A stretch of DNA of 7,410 nucleotides. It comes from Leptolyngbyaceae cyanobacterium CSSed165cm_216. GTDB lineage: Bacteria; Cyanobacteriota; Cyanobacteriia; Phormidesmidales; Phormidesmidaceae. Position numbers and translations under genes: made by a program. Positions 1-5,355 of this stretch are shown one piece after another; the stretch's first letter is position 1; the number at the start of each line of letters is the position of its first letter. Where the stretch lies: NCBI GenBank assembly GCA_007135385.1, contig SLIY01000482.1, positions 1 to 7,410 on the forward strand, given 5' to 3'. Below the pieces are notes generated by a model. The model did not search any database. It was not told where the DNA came from and saw nothing but the letters and a program-made list of their open reading frames with translations.

Positions 1-704
1 GCACTGCCCACAATCACCCCGTCAGCTCCCCAGCCCCTCAGTTGCTTAGCCTGGTCGGGATCAGAGACCCCAAATCCAACCCCTACAGGTTTATCGGTGG
101 CTTGCTTGAGGGTATCCAGCAGGTCTTTCACCCGACTTTGCAGCTCACTGCGCATGCCCGTTACCCCTGTGACGCTAACTAGATAGATAAACCCTTGGGC
201 TTGGTCGGCGATCGCCTGAATGCGTGCCATCGGGGACGTGGGGGCCACCAGTAGGGTAACGTCGATGGCATGGGCCGCCGCCGCTTCTAGCACAGCGTCT
301 ACCTCTTCCAGCGGTAAATCGGGCACCACTAGTCCAGCTACACCAGCGGCGGCAATATCTGCCATAAATGTGTCGATGCCTCGGTTCAAGATCGGGTTGT
401 AGTAAGTAAATAAAATTAGGGGAGACTGAAGCTGTGGAGCAACCGATTTGACCATCGTGAGAACCTGATCCAGGGTGACGCCCCGTTGCAGGGCCCGTGT
501 TGCTGCCGCCTGAATCACAGGACCGTCGGCTAGGGGGTCAGAATAAGGCACCCCCAGCTCAATCAAATCAGCCCCATGCCGATCCAGCACCATCAGTGCT
601 TTGGCCGTTGTGTCTAAATCTGGGTCTCCAGCGGTAATAAACGGAATTAGTGCACACAGTCCCTGACTTTTCAGGGTGTGAAACCGCTCAGAAACTTGGG
701 CCAT
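1..704 (-). CDS. trpA: Tryptophan synthase alpha chain (3' end cut by window edge)
   Basis: The alpha subunit of tryptophan synthase cleaves indole-3-glycerol phosphate to indole and glyceraldehyde 3-phosphate. Indole is channelled to TrpB in the cytosolic alpha2beta2 complex. 234 codons are visible. The family is about 265-270 aa, so roughly 30 C-terminal residues lie beyond position 1. It is a TIM barrel. The conserved IPFITAGDPD segment is at residues 20-29. The catalytic block IELGVPYSDPLADGP at 48-62 gives Glu49 and Asp60, exactly the numbering of the two catalytic acids in E. coli TrpA. GVGFGVSDPDQAK and the start of the phosphate-binding GVIVGS segment follow near the edge. The ATG at 704 fits the family N-terminus (MAQVSERF). 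The gene is last in the visible leftward run, 93 nt after the DUF3007 gene, with no obvious terminator between them, so co-transcription is possible. A HIP1 site lies inside it at 208-215. The identification is secure. Confidence 0.97.
   Translation of the reverse strand, partial: MAQVSERFHTLKSQGLCALIPFITAGDPDLDTTAKALMVLDRHGADLIELGVPYSDPLADGPVIQAAATRALQRGVTLDQVLTMVKSVAPQLQSPLILFTYYNPILNRGIDTFMADIAAAGVAGLVVPDLPLEEVDAVLEAAAAHAIDVTLLVAPTSPMARIQAIADQAQGFIYLVSVTGVTGMRSELQSRVKDLLDTLKQATDKPVGVGFGVSDPDQAKQLRGWGADGVIVGS
661..676. repeat. Perfect 6-bp inverted repeat inside the 5' end of trpA
   Basis: CCCTGA and TCAGGG flank a 4-nt loop (CTTT). In the trpA transcript this would be a small hairpin over codons 10-15, just after the start. 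No U-run follows, so it is not an intrinsic terminator. It may be a chance result of codon choice. Confidence 0.35.
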
Positions 705-797
705 AGCTACCGCCTTGAATCAGTCCAATACAGCACTCTAGACCAAGACTGTCCCTGCGTCTACGGCTGCCCCAAGACTTCCTTCCCAGACAGCAGG

Positions 798-1106
798 TCA
801 TTGGCTAGGGGAGTCAGTGCCCATATCCTTTTGCAGTGCCACCAACTCCTCAGGGCTGAGCTCATCTAAGCGTTTTTGCAGCACAGCCGTCTCATAGTCA
901 TCTAACTGCTGGTTGAGGGTCATATTGTGGGTCACCACCCTAAATAGGTAGGTCAGTAACCAGCCCACCAGCCCTCCCACCATAACCACCTGGCTCCAAA
1001 TACCAGCTGACAGGCCATCTAACCCCAATAACCGAAAACCTAGAAATAAGGCTCCCCCAGCCAGGAAGATACCGATGCCAATACCAATAATGTCAATTCG
1101 TCTCAC
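798..1106 (-). CDS. DUF3007 family small membrane protein
   Basis: This 102-aa protein has two predicted transmembrane helices, about residues 4-27 (IDIIGIGIGIFLAGG...) and 36-57 (IWSQVVMVGGLVGWLLTYLF). A charged, helical tail from about 60 to 102 follows (YETAVLQKRLDELSPEELVAL). This architecture and tail match the DUF3007 family of cyanobacteria and plastid-bearing plants, for which I know no firm function. A thylakoid or plasma membrane location is inferred from the helices alone. The start codon is GTG at 1106; an AGGG about 10 nt upstream can act as ribosome binding site, and MRRIDIIG is a plausible family N-terminus. It lies 50 nt downstream of ndhL and 93 nt upstream of trpA, all leftward, so it is probably the middle gene of one transcript. 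The ndhL neighbourhood makes an NDH-1 or thylakoid-related role conceivable, but this is guilt by association. Confidence 0.85.
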   Translation of the reverse strand: MRRIDIIGIGIGIFLAGGALFLGFRLLGLDGLSAGIWSQVVMVGGLVGWLLTYLFRVVTHNMTLNQQLDDYETAVLQKRLDELSPEELVALQKDMGTDSPSQ

Positions 1107-1156
1107 GACTGGCTTTCCCTATGTGTGATGAACGGGCTGCCGTGCTAAGGCACTGA

Positions 1157-1402
1157 TCAGTCGACGTTGCGCATTTGGGGACGAAAATTTAAGAAGGGGC
1201 TAAACAACAGCATGCCTGGGAAGAACGCAAATACTAGCCCATAGAGCAGAGTCCGTTCTATTGAACCAGCCGTATACCAACGTCCCTTCAGGTACAGCAG
1301 CAACGCTAAGGGAATAACCACGAGGTAAACCCCGGCCAAGCCCAGGTAAACAGCCCCAGTCAGTAGAACGTCTGTGGAAATTGCCAGGTTAGATAGTGCC
1401 AT
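1157..1402 (-). CDS. ndhL: NAD(P)H-quinone oxidoreductase subunit L
   Basis: NdhL is a small membrane subunit of cyanobacterial and plastid NDH-1. This complex takes electrons from reduced ferredoxin to plastoquinone for cyclic flow, respiration and CO2 uptake. NdhL is one of the oxygenic-photosynthesis-specific subunits and helps attach the hydrophilic subcomplex to the membrane arm. The product is 81 aa, close to the usual family length of about 70-80. It has two hydrophobic helices, about residues 12-38 (VLLTGAVYLGLAGVYLVVIP...) and 50-68 (RTLLYGLVFAFFPGMLLFSP). The loop LKGRWYTAGSIERTLLYG and the C-terminal SPFLNFRPQMR block are typical of the family. The frame stays open upstream to 1561, but that stretch translates low-complexity repeat DNA (TPNTRHPTP), so I chose the ATG at 1402. 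No strong Shine-Dalgarno precedes it, which is common in cyanobacteria. A candidate promoter lies about 30-60 nt upstream. First gene of the ndhL-DUF3007-trpA run. Confidence 0.93.
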   Translation of the reverse strand: MALSNLAISTDVLLTGAVYLGLAGVYLVVIPLALLLYLKGRWYTAGSIERTLLYGLVFAFFPGMLLFSPFLNFRPQMRNVD

Positions 1403-1433
1403 AGGGTTGATCAGTGAATACAGCCATGGCTTT

Positions 1434-1460
1434 ATTGTAAAGCGCTGTTGCGATTCTAAA
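1434..1460 (-). promoter_or_regulatory. Candidate sigma-70 promoter for ndhL
   Basis: On the minus strand, TACAAT (1439-1434, 5 of 6 matches to TATAAT) lies 31 nt upstream of the ndhL ATG. It is preceded by TTTAGA (1460-1455, 4 of 6 to TTGACA) with a short 15-nt spacer. The -10 match is good; the spacer is shorter than ideal, so the -35 assignment is uncertain. Confidence 0.35.
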
Positions 1461-1510
1461 GGATTTCCTCGGGGAAGGTGGGGGCTCGGTTGGCAAAAGA
1501 TGACCACCCT

Positions 1511-1538
1511 GGGTGTTGGGTGTCGGGTGTTGGGTGTC
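1511..1538. repeat. Tandem 14-bp duplication built of GGGTGT(T/C) heptamers
   Basis: GGGTGTTGGGTGTC is present twice, head to tail and without mismatch. Each 14-mer is itself two heptamers, GGGTGTT and GGGTGTC, so the array is four heptamers in an ABAB order. This resembles the short tandemly repeated heptanucleotide (STRR) sequences described in filamentous cyanobacteria. It lies upstream of ndhL and is probably non-coding. Confidence 0.85.
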
Positions 1539-1708
1539 AACCATAGGGCTACGCTCATCATCAGGGAGCCTATTTTCCTGCCGCGGCCTGATGCCGCCGT
1601 GTACTGGCCCCAAGATCAGTCAGGAAGTAGATGAAATGGTTGCAATCGCCCCCAGTTGGTGGTGGAATGATATTCTACCTACTGTAATCCCTGGGGGAGC
1701 GGTAGTGG

Positions 1709-1792
1709 GGGGGCGTGGCGGAATGGTAGACGCTACGGACTTAAAATCCGTTGACCTTAACGGTCGTGAGGGTTCAAGTCCCTCCGCCCCCA
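1709..1792 (+). tRNA. trnL-UAA: tRNA-Leu (UAA), no intron
   Basis: A complete class II cloverleaf of 84 nt. The acceptor arms GGGGGCG (1709-1715) and CGCCCCC (1785-1791) pair over 7 bp, with discriminator A at 1792. The D stem is GCG/CGC. The anticodon stem ACGGA/TCCGT encloses the loop CTTAAAA, giving anticodon TAA at 1742-1744. The long variable arm contains a GACC/GGTC stem, as expected for leucine. The T arm is GAGGG-TTCAAGT-CCCTC. CCA is not encoded and must be added after transcription. Many cyanobacteria and plastids carry a group I intron in this anticodon loop after U34; here the loop is uninterrupted. The tRNA decodes UUA, and UUG by wobble. It stands alone, divergent from ndhL. Confidence 0.98.
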
Positions 1793-1850
1793 TAGTTTTC
1801 TGCCATCGGTTCCAAGCGCACCAGTCCAGCTGTTGTGGTTATTCCTCCGA

Positions 1851-1880
1851 TCTGTATGGCTTACCTCTGTATGGCTTACC
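1851..1880. repeat. Perfect 15-bp tandem duplication
   Basis: TCTGTATGGCTTACC occurs twice without spacer or mismatch, about 60 nt downstream of the tRNA-Leu gene. It looks like a recent slippage-type duplication in non-coding DNA. Confidence 0.9.
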
Positions 1881-1981
1881 CGTGGGAGCTGATGGTGTTA
1901 AGCAGTAAATCGTGTGTTAATTGTTGGACTGTAGTAAACTTTTGGCTATGTCCCTGTAGATTTTAATACTCTCTGTCAGGC

Positions 1982-2003
1982 TAGGGCTATCCACGCTGCC
2001 CTA
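1982..2003. repeat. Short inverted repeat, 6-bp arms
   Basis: TAGGGC (1982-1987) and GCCCTA (1998-2003) are separated by 10 nt. The arms are GC-rich enough to form a hairpin, but no T-run follows on either strand. It could be chance. Confidence 0.3.
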
Positions 2004-2090
2004 TCTTGTCTTGAGTTCTCGCTTGTCCTGCACCTGGGTCTAGACAGTGAGATGGAGCCGCGATGTCTAAAGCCTTTTGAGGGCATGCAG

Positions 2091-2118
2091 TCGTAGTTCG
2101 TAAGTCGTAGTTCGTAAG
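2091..2118. repeat. Tandem 14-bp duplication built of TCGTA heptamers
   Basis: TCGTAGTTCGTAAG is repeated twice in perfect tandem. Each copy divides into two related heptamers, TCGTAGT and TCGTAAG, giving the same ABAB heptamer design as the array at 1511-1538 but with a different base sequence. This is typical of cyanobacterial heptamer microrepeats. Confidence 0.88.
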
Positions 2119-2178
2119 TTATCGAGCATCAGCAAAAACAACTACTTTCCGTTTAATACCAGATAACCTGTGTAAAAT

Positions 2179-2199
2179 AGCACAAGTGATTCTTGTGCT
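2179..2199. repeat. Perfect 8-bp inverted repeat, possible operator or hairpin
   Basis: AGCACAAG and CTTGTGCT flank a 5-nt loop (TGATT). A -10-like TAAAAT (2173-2178) abuts its left arm, so it could overlap a transcription start and act as an operator or 5' hairpin. No convincing -35 box is visible at the proper distance, and no T-run follows, so it is not an intrinsic terminator. Confidence 0.5.
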
Positions 2200-2397
2200 T
2201 ACTGAGGTTGGGGAAAGCGTCACGGAAATATTTAAAGTAGGCTGCTTCACCACGTCATGTGGTTGAGGTTTAGGTATTGTCGATGGCCTAATTTAGCATG
2301 CTCCGGCGACGACGACATCCAGGCTAGTGATCCAACCAAGGACGCTGGTCAGGGGCAACGTCTATGTCATGGATACTCGTGTCGATGGACATCCATC

Positions 2398-2419
2398 CTA
2401 AGCTGACTTGACAGCTTAG
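2398..2419. promoter_or_regulatory. Perfect 8-bp inverted repeat containing a TTGACA box
   Basis: CTAAGCTG and CAGCTTAG flank a 6-nt loop (ACTTGA), a perfect dyad that ends 50 nt before the ATG of the 450-aa gene. The consensus -35 hexamer TTGACA (2408-2413) lies across its loop and right arm. A repressor or activator on the dyad would therefore overlap the -35 region. No good -10 is seen 16-18 nt downstream (2430-2437 is CCACCGGG-like), so promoter activity is uncertain; the symmetry itself is certain. Confidence 0.45.
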
Positions 2420-2448
2420 AGCCTTGCTATCCACCGGGTTGTCCTGTC

Positions 2449-2470
2449 GATATCTACAGACTGATATCTA
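2449..2470. repeat. 8-bp direct repeat abutting the start codon of the 450-aa gene
   Basis: GATATCTA occurs at 2449-2456 and 2463-2470, separated by 6 nt. The second copy ends on the A of the ATG. It occupies the place where a ribosome binding site would be expected, and none is seen. It could be chance. Confidence 0.4.
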
Positions 2471-3822
2471 TGAAAACTGTGCTTACTCATCAGCGTTCAA
2501 TGGAATCGAGTGAACCAACGTTTCAAGCTGGGCTAACCCTGTATCAGGCTCAGCAGATAATTTACGACTTTTTGCTGGAAATCGTTAAGTTTTGGCCCCC
2601 AGAAGATGTGTTGGACGAGTTTCGGCATCTCTTTATTCAACACAATGACTCCGTCAGTTCTCAAACACTGCCGGCCCTGCATGTCATTTTGTTTGCCAAC
2701 GATGAAACTGAGTTTCGCTACACGATCAAACGCTGTTGCTACATTCTGATTAACAACTGGGAGCTAGCCCGTCATTTTGACTATATTCAGCGCCTGGTTG
2801 ATTTGTTCGAGGATCCGCTTTTGCAGCGGTCCACCCTGTCTCCTACCCTAAAGCGGTTGCGGGTTTGGCTGAATAATTTTGTTGATAGTCAAGATTTCCA
2901 AGAGTTGCGGCTGTTTGCAGCTCGGTTGGCGGAAGATCGCACGATCAACCGTCCTGGGGGGTGGGTCTCTCGCTATACGTCTTACCTGTTGGCTCCCCAA
3001 TACATTGATGAGTCAAACCCGCTGGAACAACGACAGGCGGCCCGTGCCCTGTCCCAGCGGTTAAAATCTCAGTATAAGTTTGATCTGGCGCTGTACACCG
3101 CCTATGGCCAGGCTAGCCAGAGCGATCGCGCCGCCCACAATCCCACTGATTTAGGCGACAACGCCCTGCAGCTGATCAAGGCAATTGTAGCTAAGCGCGG
3201 TGAATACAGCTATCGCAATTTGGCCCGGTTGTTCCTAGAGCAGACCCAAGCCACCACCTATGCCAGCTTTAAGGCGAGCTTGCCTCGGTACTTGCTTTAC
3301 ACCGTTAGCAGTAACCCGATTGCCAAGCAGCTATACGACCAGTTAACGGCCAGGTTAGCTGACCTTTACAGCGAATTTGACGATCACCCGGTGGATAGTT
3401 CCCTGCGGTTGCGCACCAGCAACCGCGTCATCGATTACCTAATGACCGAGAACCGAGAAGAACCCTCACCGCTTTTTTCTCTGGTGCTTTCCCAGGGGAA
3501 TGCCCTTACCCTGGCGATTCTACTACTAAAGCTAGTATTGATTTCTCGGCAGTCCCACCCCTACCTAGAGGTGAGAATTGCTGACCTCCTGCGCTATTAC
3601 GAACGATTCCCCCGTCAACAGTGTCAGTGGGTGATCAACTTTCTAGAGGTATTTCAGGTGACCTTTGCCATCTACGCCGAAGATATTGAATACAACCTGG
3701 TCAAAGTTAGCGCTGATCCCGCCCTCCTGGAGGGGGATAACCTGGAAACCTGCCGCATTTTCTCCCAACTCCTCTCTGAGTCTCCCCTGCCCAGCCAAGC
3801 TGATGAAGACCTATCCGATTAG
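2470..3822 (+). CDS. Uncharacterised 450-aa protein, probably all-helical
   Basis: I do not recognise a characterised family; it may be one of the conserved cyanobacterial proteins of unknown function. The product has no signal peptide. It appears almost wholly alpha-helical, rich in Leu, Arg and aromatic residues, as in helical-repeat scaffolds. Visible landmarks are LTLYQAQQIIYDFLLEIVKF (22-41), FRYTIKRCCYILINNWELAR (82-101), a helical middle with LARLFLEQ (251-258), and the motif TENREEPSPLFSLVLSQGN (326-344). The most hydrophobic stretch is about 335-359 (LFSLVLSQ...LAILLLKLVLISR). It could be one membrane segment but contains polar residues and more likely is a buried helix. An acidic tail ends the protein (QADEDLSD). 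Translation is taken from the ATG at 2470; no Shine-Dalgarno is visible, and the Met at codon 11 (2500) is an alternative. A HIP1 site lies at 3122-3129. Its stop is 2 bp from that of the convergent larC. Confidence 0.85.
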   Translation: MKTVLTHQRSMESSEPTFQAGLTLYQAQQIIYDFLLEIVKFWPPEDVLDEFRHLFIQHNDSVSSQTLPALHVILFANDETEFRYTIKRCCYILINNWELARHFDYIQRLVDLFEDPLLQRSTLSPTLKRLRVWLNNFVDSQDFQELRLFAARLAEDRTINRPGGWVSRYTSYLLAPQYIDESNPLEQRQAARALSQRLKSQYKFDLALYTAYGQASQSDRAAHNPTDLGDNALQLIKAIVAKRGEYSYRNLARLFLEQTQATTYASFKASLPRYLLYTVSSNPIAKQLYDQLTARLADLYSEFDDHPVDSSLRLRTSNRVIDYLMTENREEPSPLFSLVLSQGNALTLAILLLKLVLISRQSHPYLEVRIADLLRYYERFPRQQCQWVINFLEVFQVTFAIYAEDIEYNLVKVSADPALLEGDNLETCRIFSQLLSESPLPSQADEDLSD

Positions 3823-3824
3823 CG

Positions 3825-5225
3825 TTAGGGGGCTAGGGGGACATCGTTGACGGAGGGGATAGGAGAATCAGTTGTCTGATGCTGCCAGGTGCTAAGGGCG
3901 GTTTGGTAAATGGTTTTCCAGGGGATGCCATGGTGGCGGGCTAGCTTGGCGCAGTCTTCATATTCTGGGTGGGCGTTGACAAGGGCCTGGGTGTGGGGAT
4001 GATAGGCCAACTTGATCGCGACGGTGCCGTAGGGGGTACTGATGGGGCGAATATCTCGCCGCAGTGCGGTGCGTTGCTGTTCCTGGCGACGCACGCCTAG
4101 GGTAGGGGTTTCCTGAAACAAAATATCAGTGCACAGGGGTTCGAGTTCCGGCGAGCACAGGACGGTAATCAACAGTCCAGGACGATTTTTTTTCATGGCA
4201 ACGGGCTGGGTAAAGACATCCATCGCCCCTGCCGCAAATAGCCGCTCATGCAGGTAGCCAACTGTCTGAGGTACCATGTCATCCACTTGGGTCTCTAAGA
4301 GGATGATGGTTTCTTGCGGAACCGGGGGGGGCGACGCCATCGGCTTTGCCCCAGGCTGGCCTGGAGAGCTAGGGCCCACCTCCCGCCCCAGCCATAGGCG
4401 CAGTATGTTGGGTACTGATAATGTTTTGCCGCCTGCCCCTAAGCCCACCCGTGCTAGCACCATGGCTGGGGGAGGGCCAAACCCCTGGGCGAGGGTGGTG
4501 ACGAGCGCCGCCCCAGTGGGGGTGACCAACTCGCCGGTCAAGTCATTGCTATAGATGGGGACCTGGGCCATGGCCATCAGTTGTAGTACTGCCGGGGCGG
4601 GCACTGGCAACCAACCGTGGGCTGCTTTCACCCGTCCCTGGCCAGTGGGTAGGGGCGAGCAAATCAGGGTATCGATATTCAAGTAATCGAACCCGAGGCA
4701 AGTGCCCACAATATCAACAATGGCATCAGTGGCCCCCACTTCGTGGAAGTGCACCTGTTCGAGGGGAATGCCATGAACAGCAGCTTCCGCCTGGGCTAGT
4801 TGGCGAAATACCGCCAGACTCCAGTGACGGACGCGATCGGGCAAAGCCGCCCGGCTGATAATCTGCTCGATAGCCGGTAGGTTGCGGGCCGGGGGGTGAG
4901 ACAGAGGGGGGGTGGGATGCGGGTCAGCGGCGTGTGCCATCGCCTGCTGATGGTTGTGACCATGGCTGGAACTGGAGGAGCCGTGATCAGAGGAGGAGGG
5001 GGACGTGGCTTGCCCTGGGGGTAGCGTCAGTTGTACATTCAGCTTTAGGGCTCGCTGTCCCTGGCGCTGGACGTCAGCCGTGGCCAGGGTAAACTCGGCA
5101 TCTAGCCCCAGGCTGGACAACTGGGTTTGTAGGTAAGTCAGAGGAACGCCCCCGTCGATCAGGGCAGCTAGGCACATGTCCCCTGAGACGCCAGTTACAC
5201 AGTCGAGGTAGGCTATCGTTTTCAT
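3825..5225 (-). CDS. larC: Nickel insertion protein LarC (pyridinium bisthiocarboxylate nickel chelatase)
   Basis: LarC uses CTP to insert nickel into pyridinium-3,5-bisthiocarboxylic acid mononucleotide, giving the nickel-pincer nucleotide cofactor of lactate racemase (LarA) and relatives. It acts in the cytosol after LarB and LarE, neither of which is in this window. The 466-aa product has the family N-terminus AYLDCVTGVSGDMCLAALID (5-24). Other blocks typical of the family are VHFHEVGATDAIVDIVG (158-174), ELVTPTGAAL (232-241), ETQVDDM (311-317), ETPTLGVR (372-379) and PEYEDC (420-425). The two LarC regions are joined by a Pro/Ser/Gly-rich linker (about 282-303). In Lactiplantibacillus plantarum they are in two reading frames joined by frameshifting; here they are one continuous frame. 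A Ser/His-rich insert (about 75-110, with seven His) follows the N-terminal domain and may hold nickel. The ATG at 5225 gives the family start. It is divergent from the yciO-like gene (130-nt gap) and convergent with the 450-aa gene. Confidence 0.93.
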   Translation of the reverse strand: MKTIAYLDCVTGVSGDMCLAALIDGGVPLTYLQTQLSSLGLDAEFTLATADVQRQGQRALKLNVQLTLPPGQATSPSSSDHGSSSSSHGHNHQQAMAHAADPHPTPPLSHPPARNLPAIEQIISRAALPDRVRHWSLAVFRQLAQAEAAVHGIPLEQVHFHEVGATDAIVDIVGTCLGFDYLNIDTLICSPLPTGQGRVKAAHGWLPVPAPAVLQLMAMAQVPIYSNDLTGELVTPTGAALVTTLAQGFGPPPAMVLARVGLGAGGKTLSVPNILRLWLGREVGPSSPGQPGAKPMASPPPVPQETIILLETQVDDMVPQTVGYLHERLFAAGAMDVFTQPVAMKKNRPGLLITVLCSPELEPLCTDILFQETPTLGVRRQEQQRTALRRDIRPISTPYGTVAIKLAYHPHTQALVNAHPEYEDCAKLARHHGIPWKTIYQTALSTWQHQTTDSPIPSVNDVPLAP

Positions 5226-5355
5226 ACAAATTGACCCCTAGGCAAGATTTTCCCTCACAATAAAAGCGTGGTTGGCCCATGGGTCCTGACAGACTGAAAA
5301 ATGTCGCCGGGCAGATTGGCTACTCTGAAGCAGGTGCTACCTAAGGAATGAGGCG
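5226..5355. other. Divergent spacer between larC and the yciO-like gene
   Basis: 130 nt must contain the start signals of both flanking genes. For the rightward gene AAGGA (5343-5347) and GAGG (5350-5353) give ribosome binding sites 8 and 2 nt before the ATG. For larC only an AGGGG-like stretch about 9-13 nt upstream is seen. I find no promoter pair with good matches and spacing. Confidence 0.5.

Larger units (their letters stand above)
1403..1708. other. Gene-free divergent spacer between ndhL and trnL
   Basis: About 306 nt between the ndhL start and the tRNA-Leu gene. It holds the candidate ndhL promoter (1434-1460), a GGGTGT-type heptamer repeat (1511-1538) and the sequence upstream of the tRNA. 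A weak plus-strand pair, TTGGTG (1656-1661) and TACTGT (1680-1685) with an 18-nt spacer, ends about 24 nt before the tRNA and could be its promoter. Open frames here are composed of repeat DNA or overlap ndhL or the tRNA, and show no protein family features. Confidence 0.6.
1793..2469. other. 677-nt gene-free region rich in small repeats and hairpins
   Basis: No convincing coding frame is seen on either strand between the tRNA and the 450-aa gene. The stretch contains two perfect tandem duplications (1851-1880 and 2091-2118), perfect inverted repeats at 2179-2199 and 2398-2419, a weaker one at 1982-2003 (TAGGGC/GCCCTA), and an 8-bp direct repeat next to the downstream start codon. I looked for the Yfr1 core motif (ACTCCTCACAC) on both strands and did not find it. 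A long 5' leader, a small RNA gene or a decayed gene are all possible; the sequence does not decide between them. Confidence 0.6.

Noticed and set aside
220..402. 60-codon plus-strand frame rich in Ala, Ser and Thr
   Set aside because: Antisense to trpA; low complexity reflects the GC-rich codons of trpA.
1403..1561. Upstream extension of the ndhL frame by 53 codons
   Set aside because: The extension translates the GGGTGT repeat as Thr/Pro/His low complexity and has no NdhL similarity; the ATG at 1402 gives the normal family length and N-terminus.
1374..1634. 86-codon plus-strand frame over the ndhL start
   Set aside because: It overlaps the ndhL 5' end in antisense and includes the heptamer repeat; no family features.
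1513..1908. 131-codon open frame on the plus strand
   Set aside because: It runs straight through the tRNA-Leu gene and two repeat arrays and has no protein-like pattern, so it is a chance frame.
2179..2199. Inverted repeat as an intrinsic terminator for the tRNA transcript
   Set aside because: It lies almost 390 nt past the tRNA and has no T-run after the right arm on either strand.
2384..2397. GATGGA-CA-TCCATC short palindrome
   Set aside because: Six-bp arms with a 2-nt centre cannot form a stable RNA hairpin, and such sites are expected by chance in a region this long.
1793..2469. CRISPR array or mobile element in the repeat-rich spacer
   Set aside because: The repeats are tandem pairs without unique spacers, and there is no transposase frame or terminal inverted repeat pair with target duplications.
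4276..4554. 92-codon plus-strand frame
   Set aside because: Antisense to the well-supported larC gene; its composition (Gly/Pro/Ser) follows from the larC codons.
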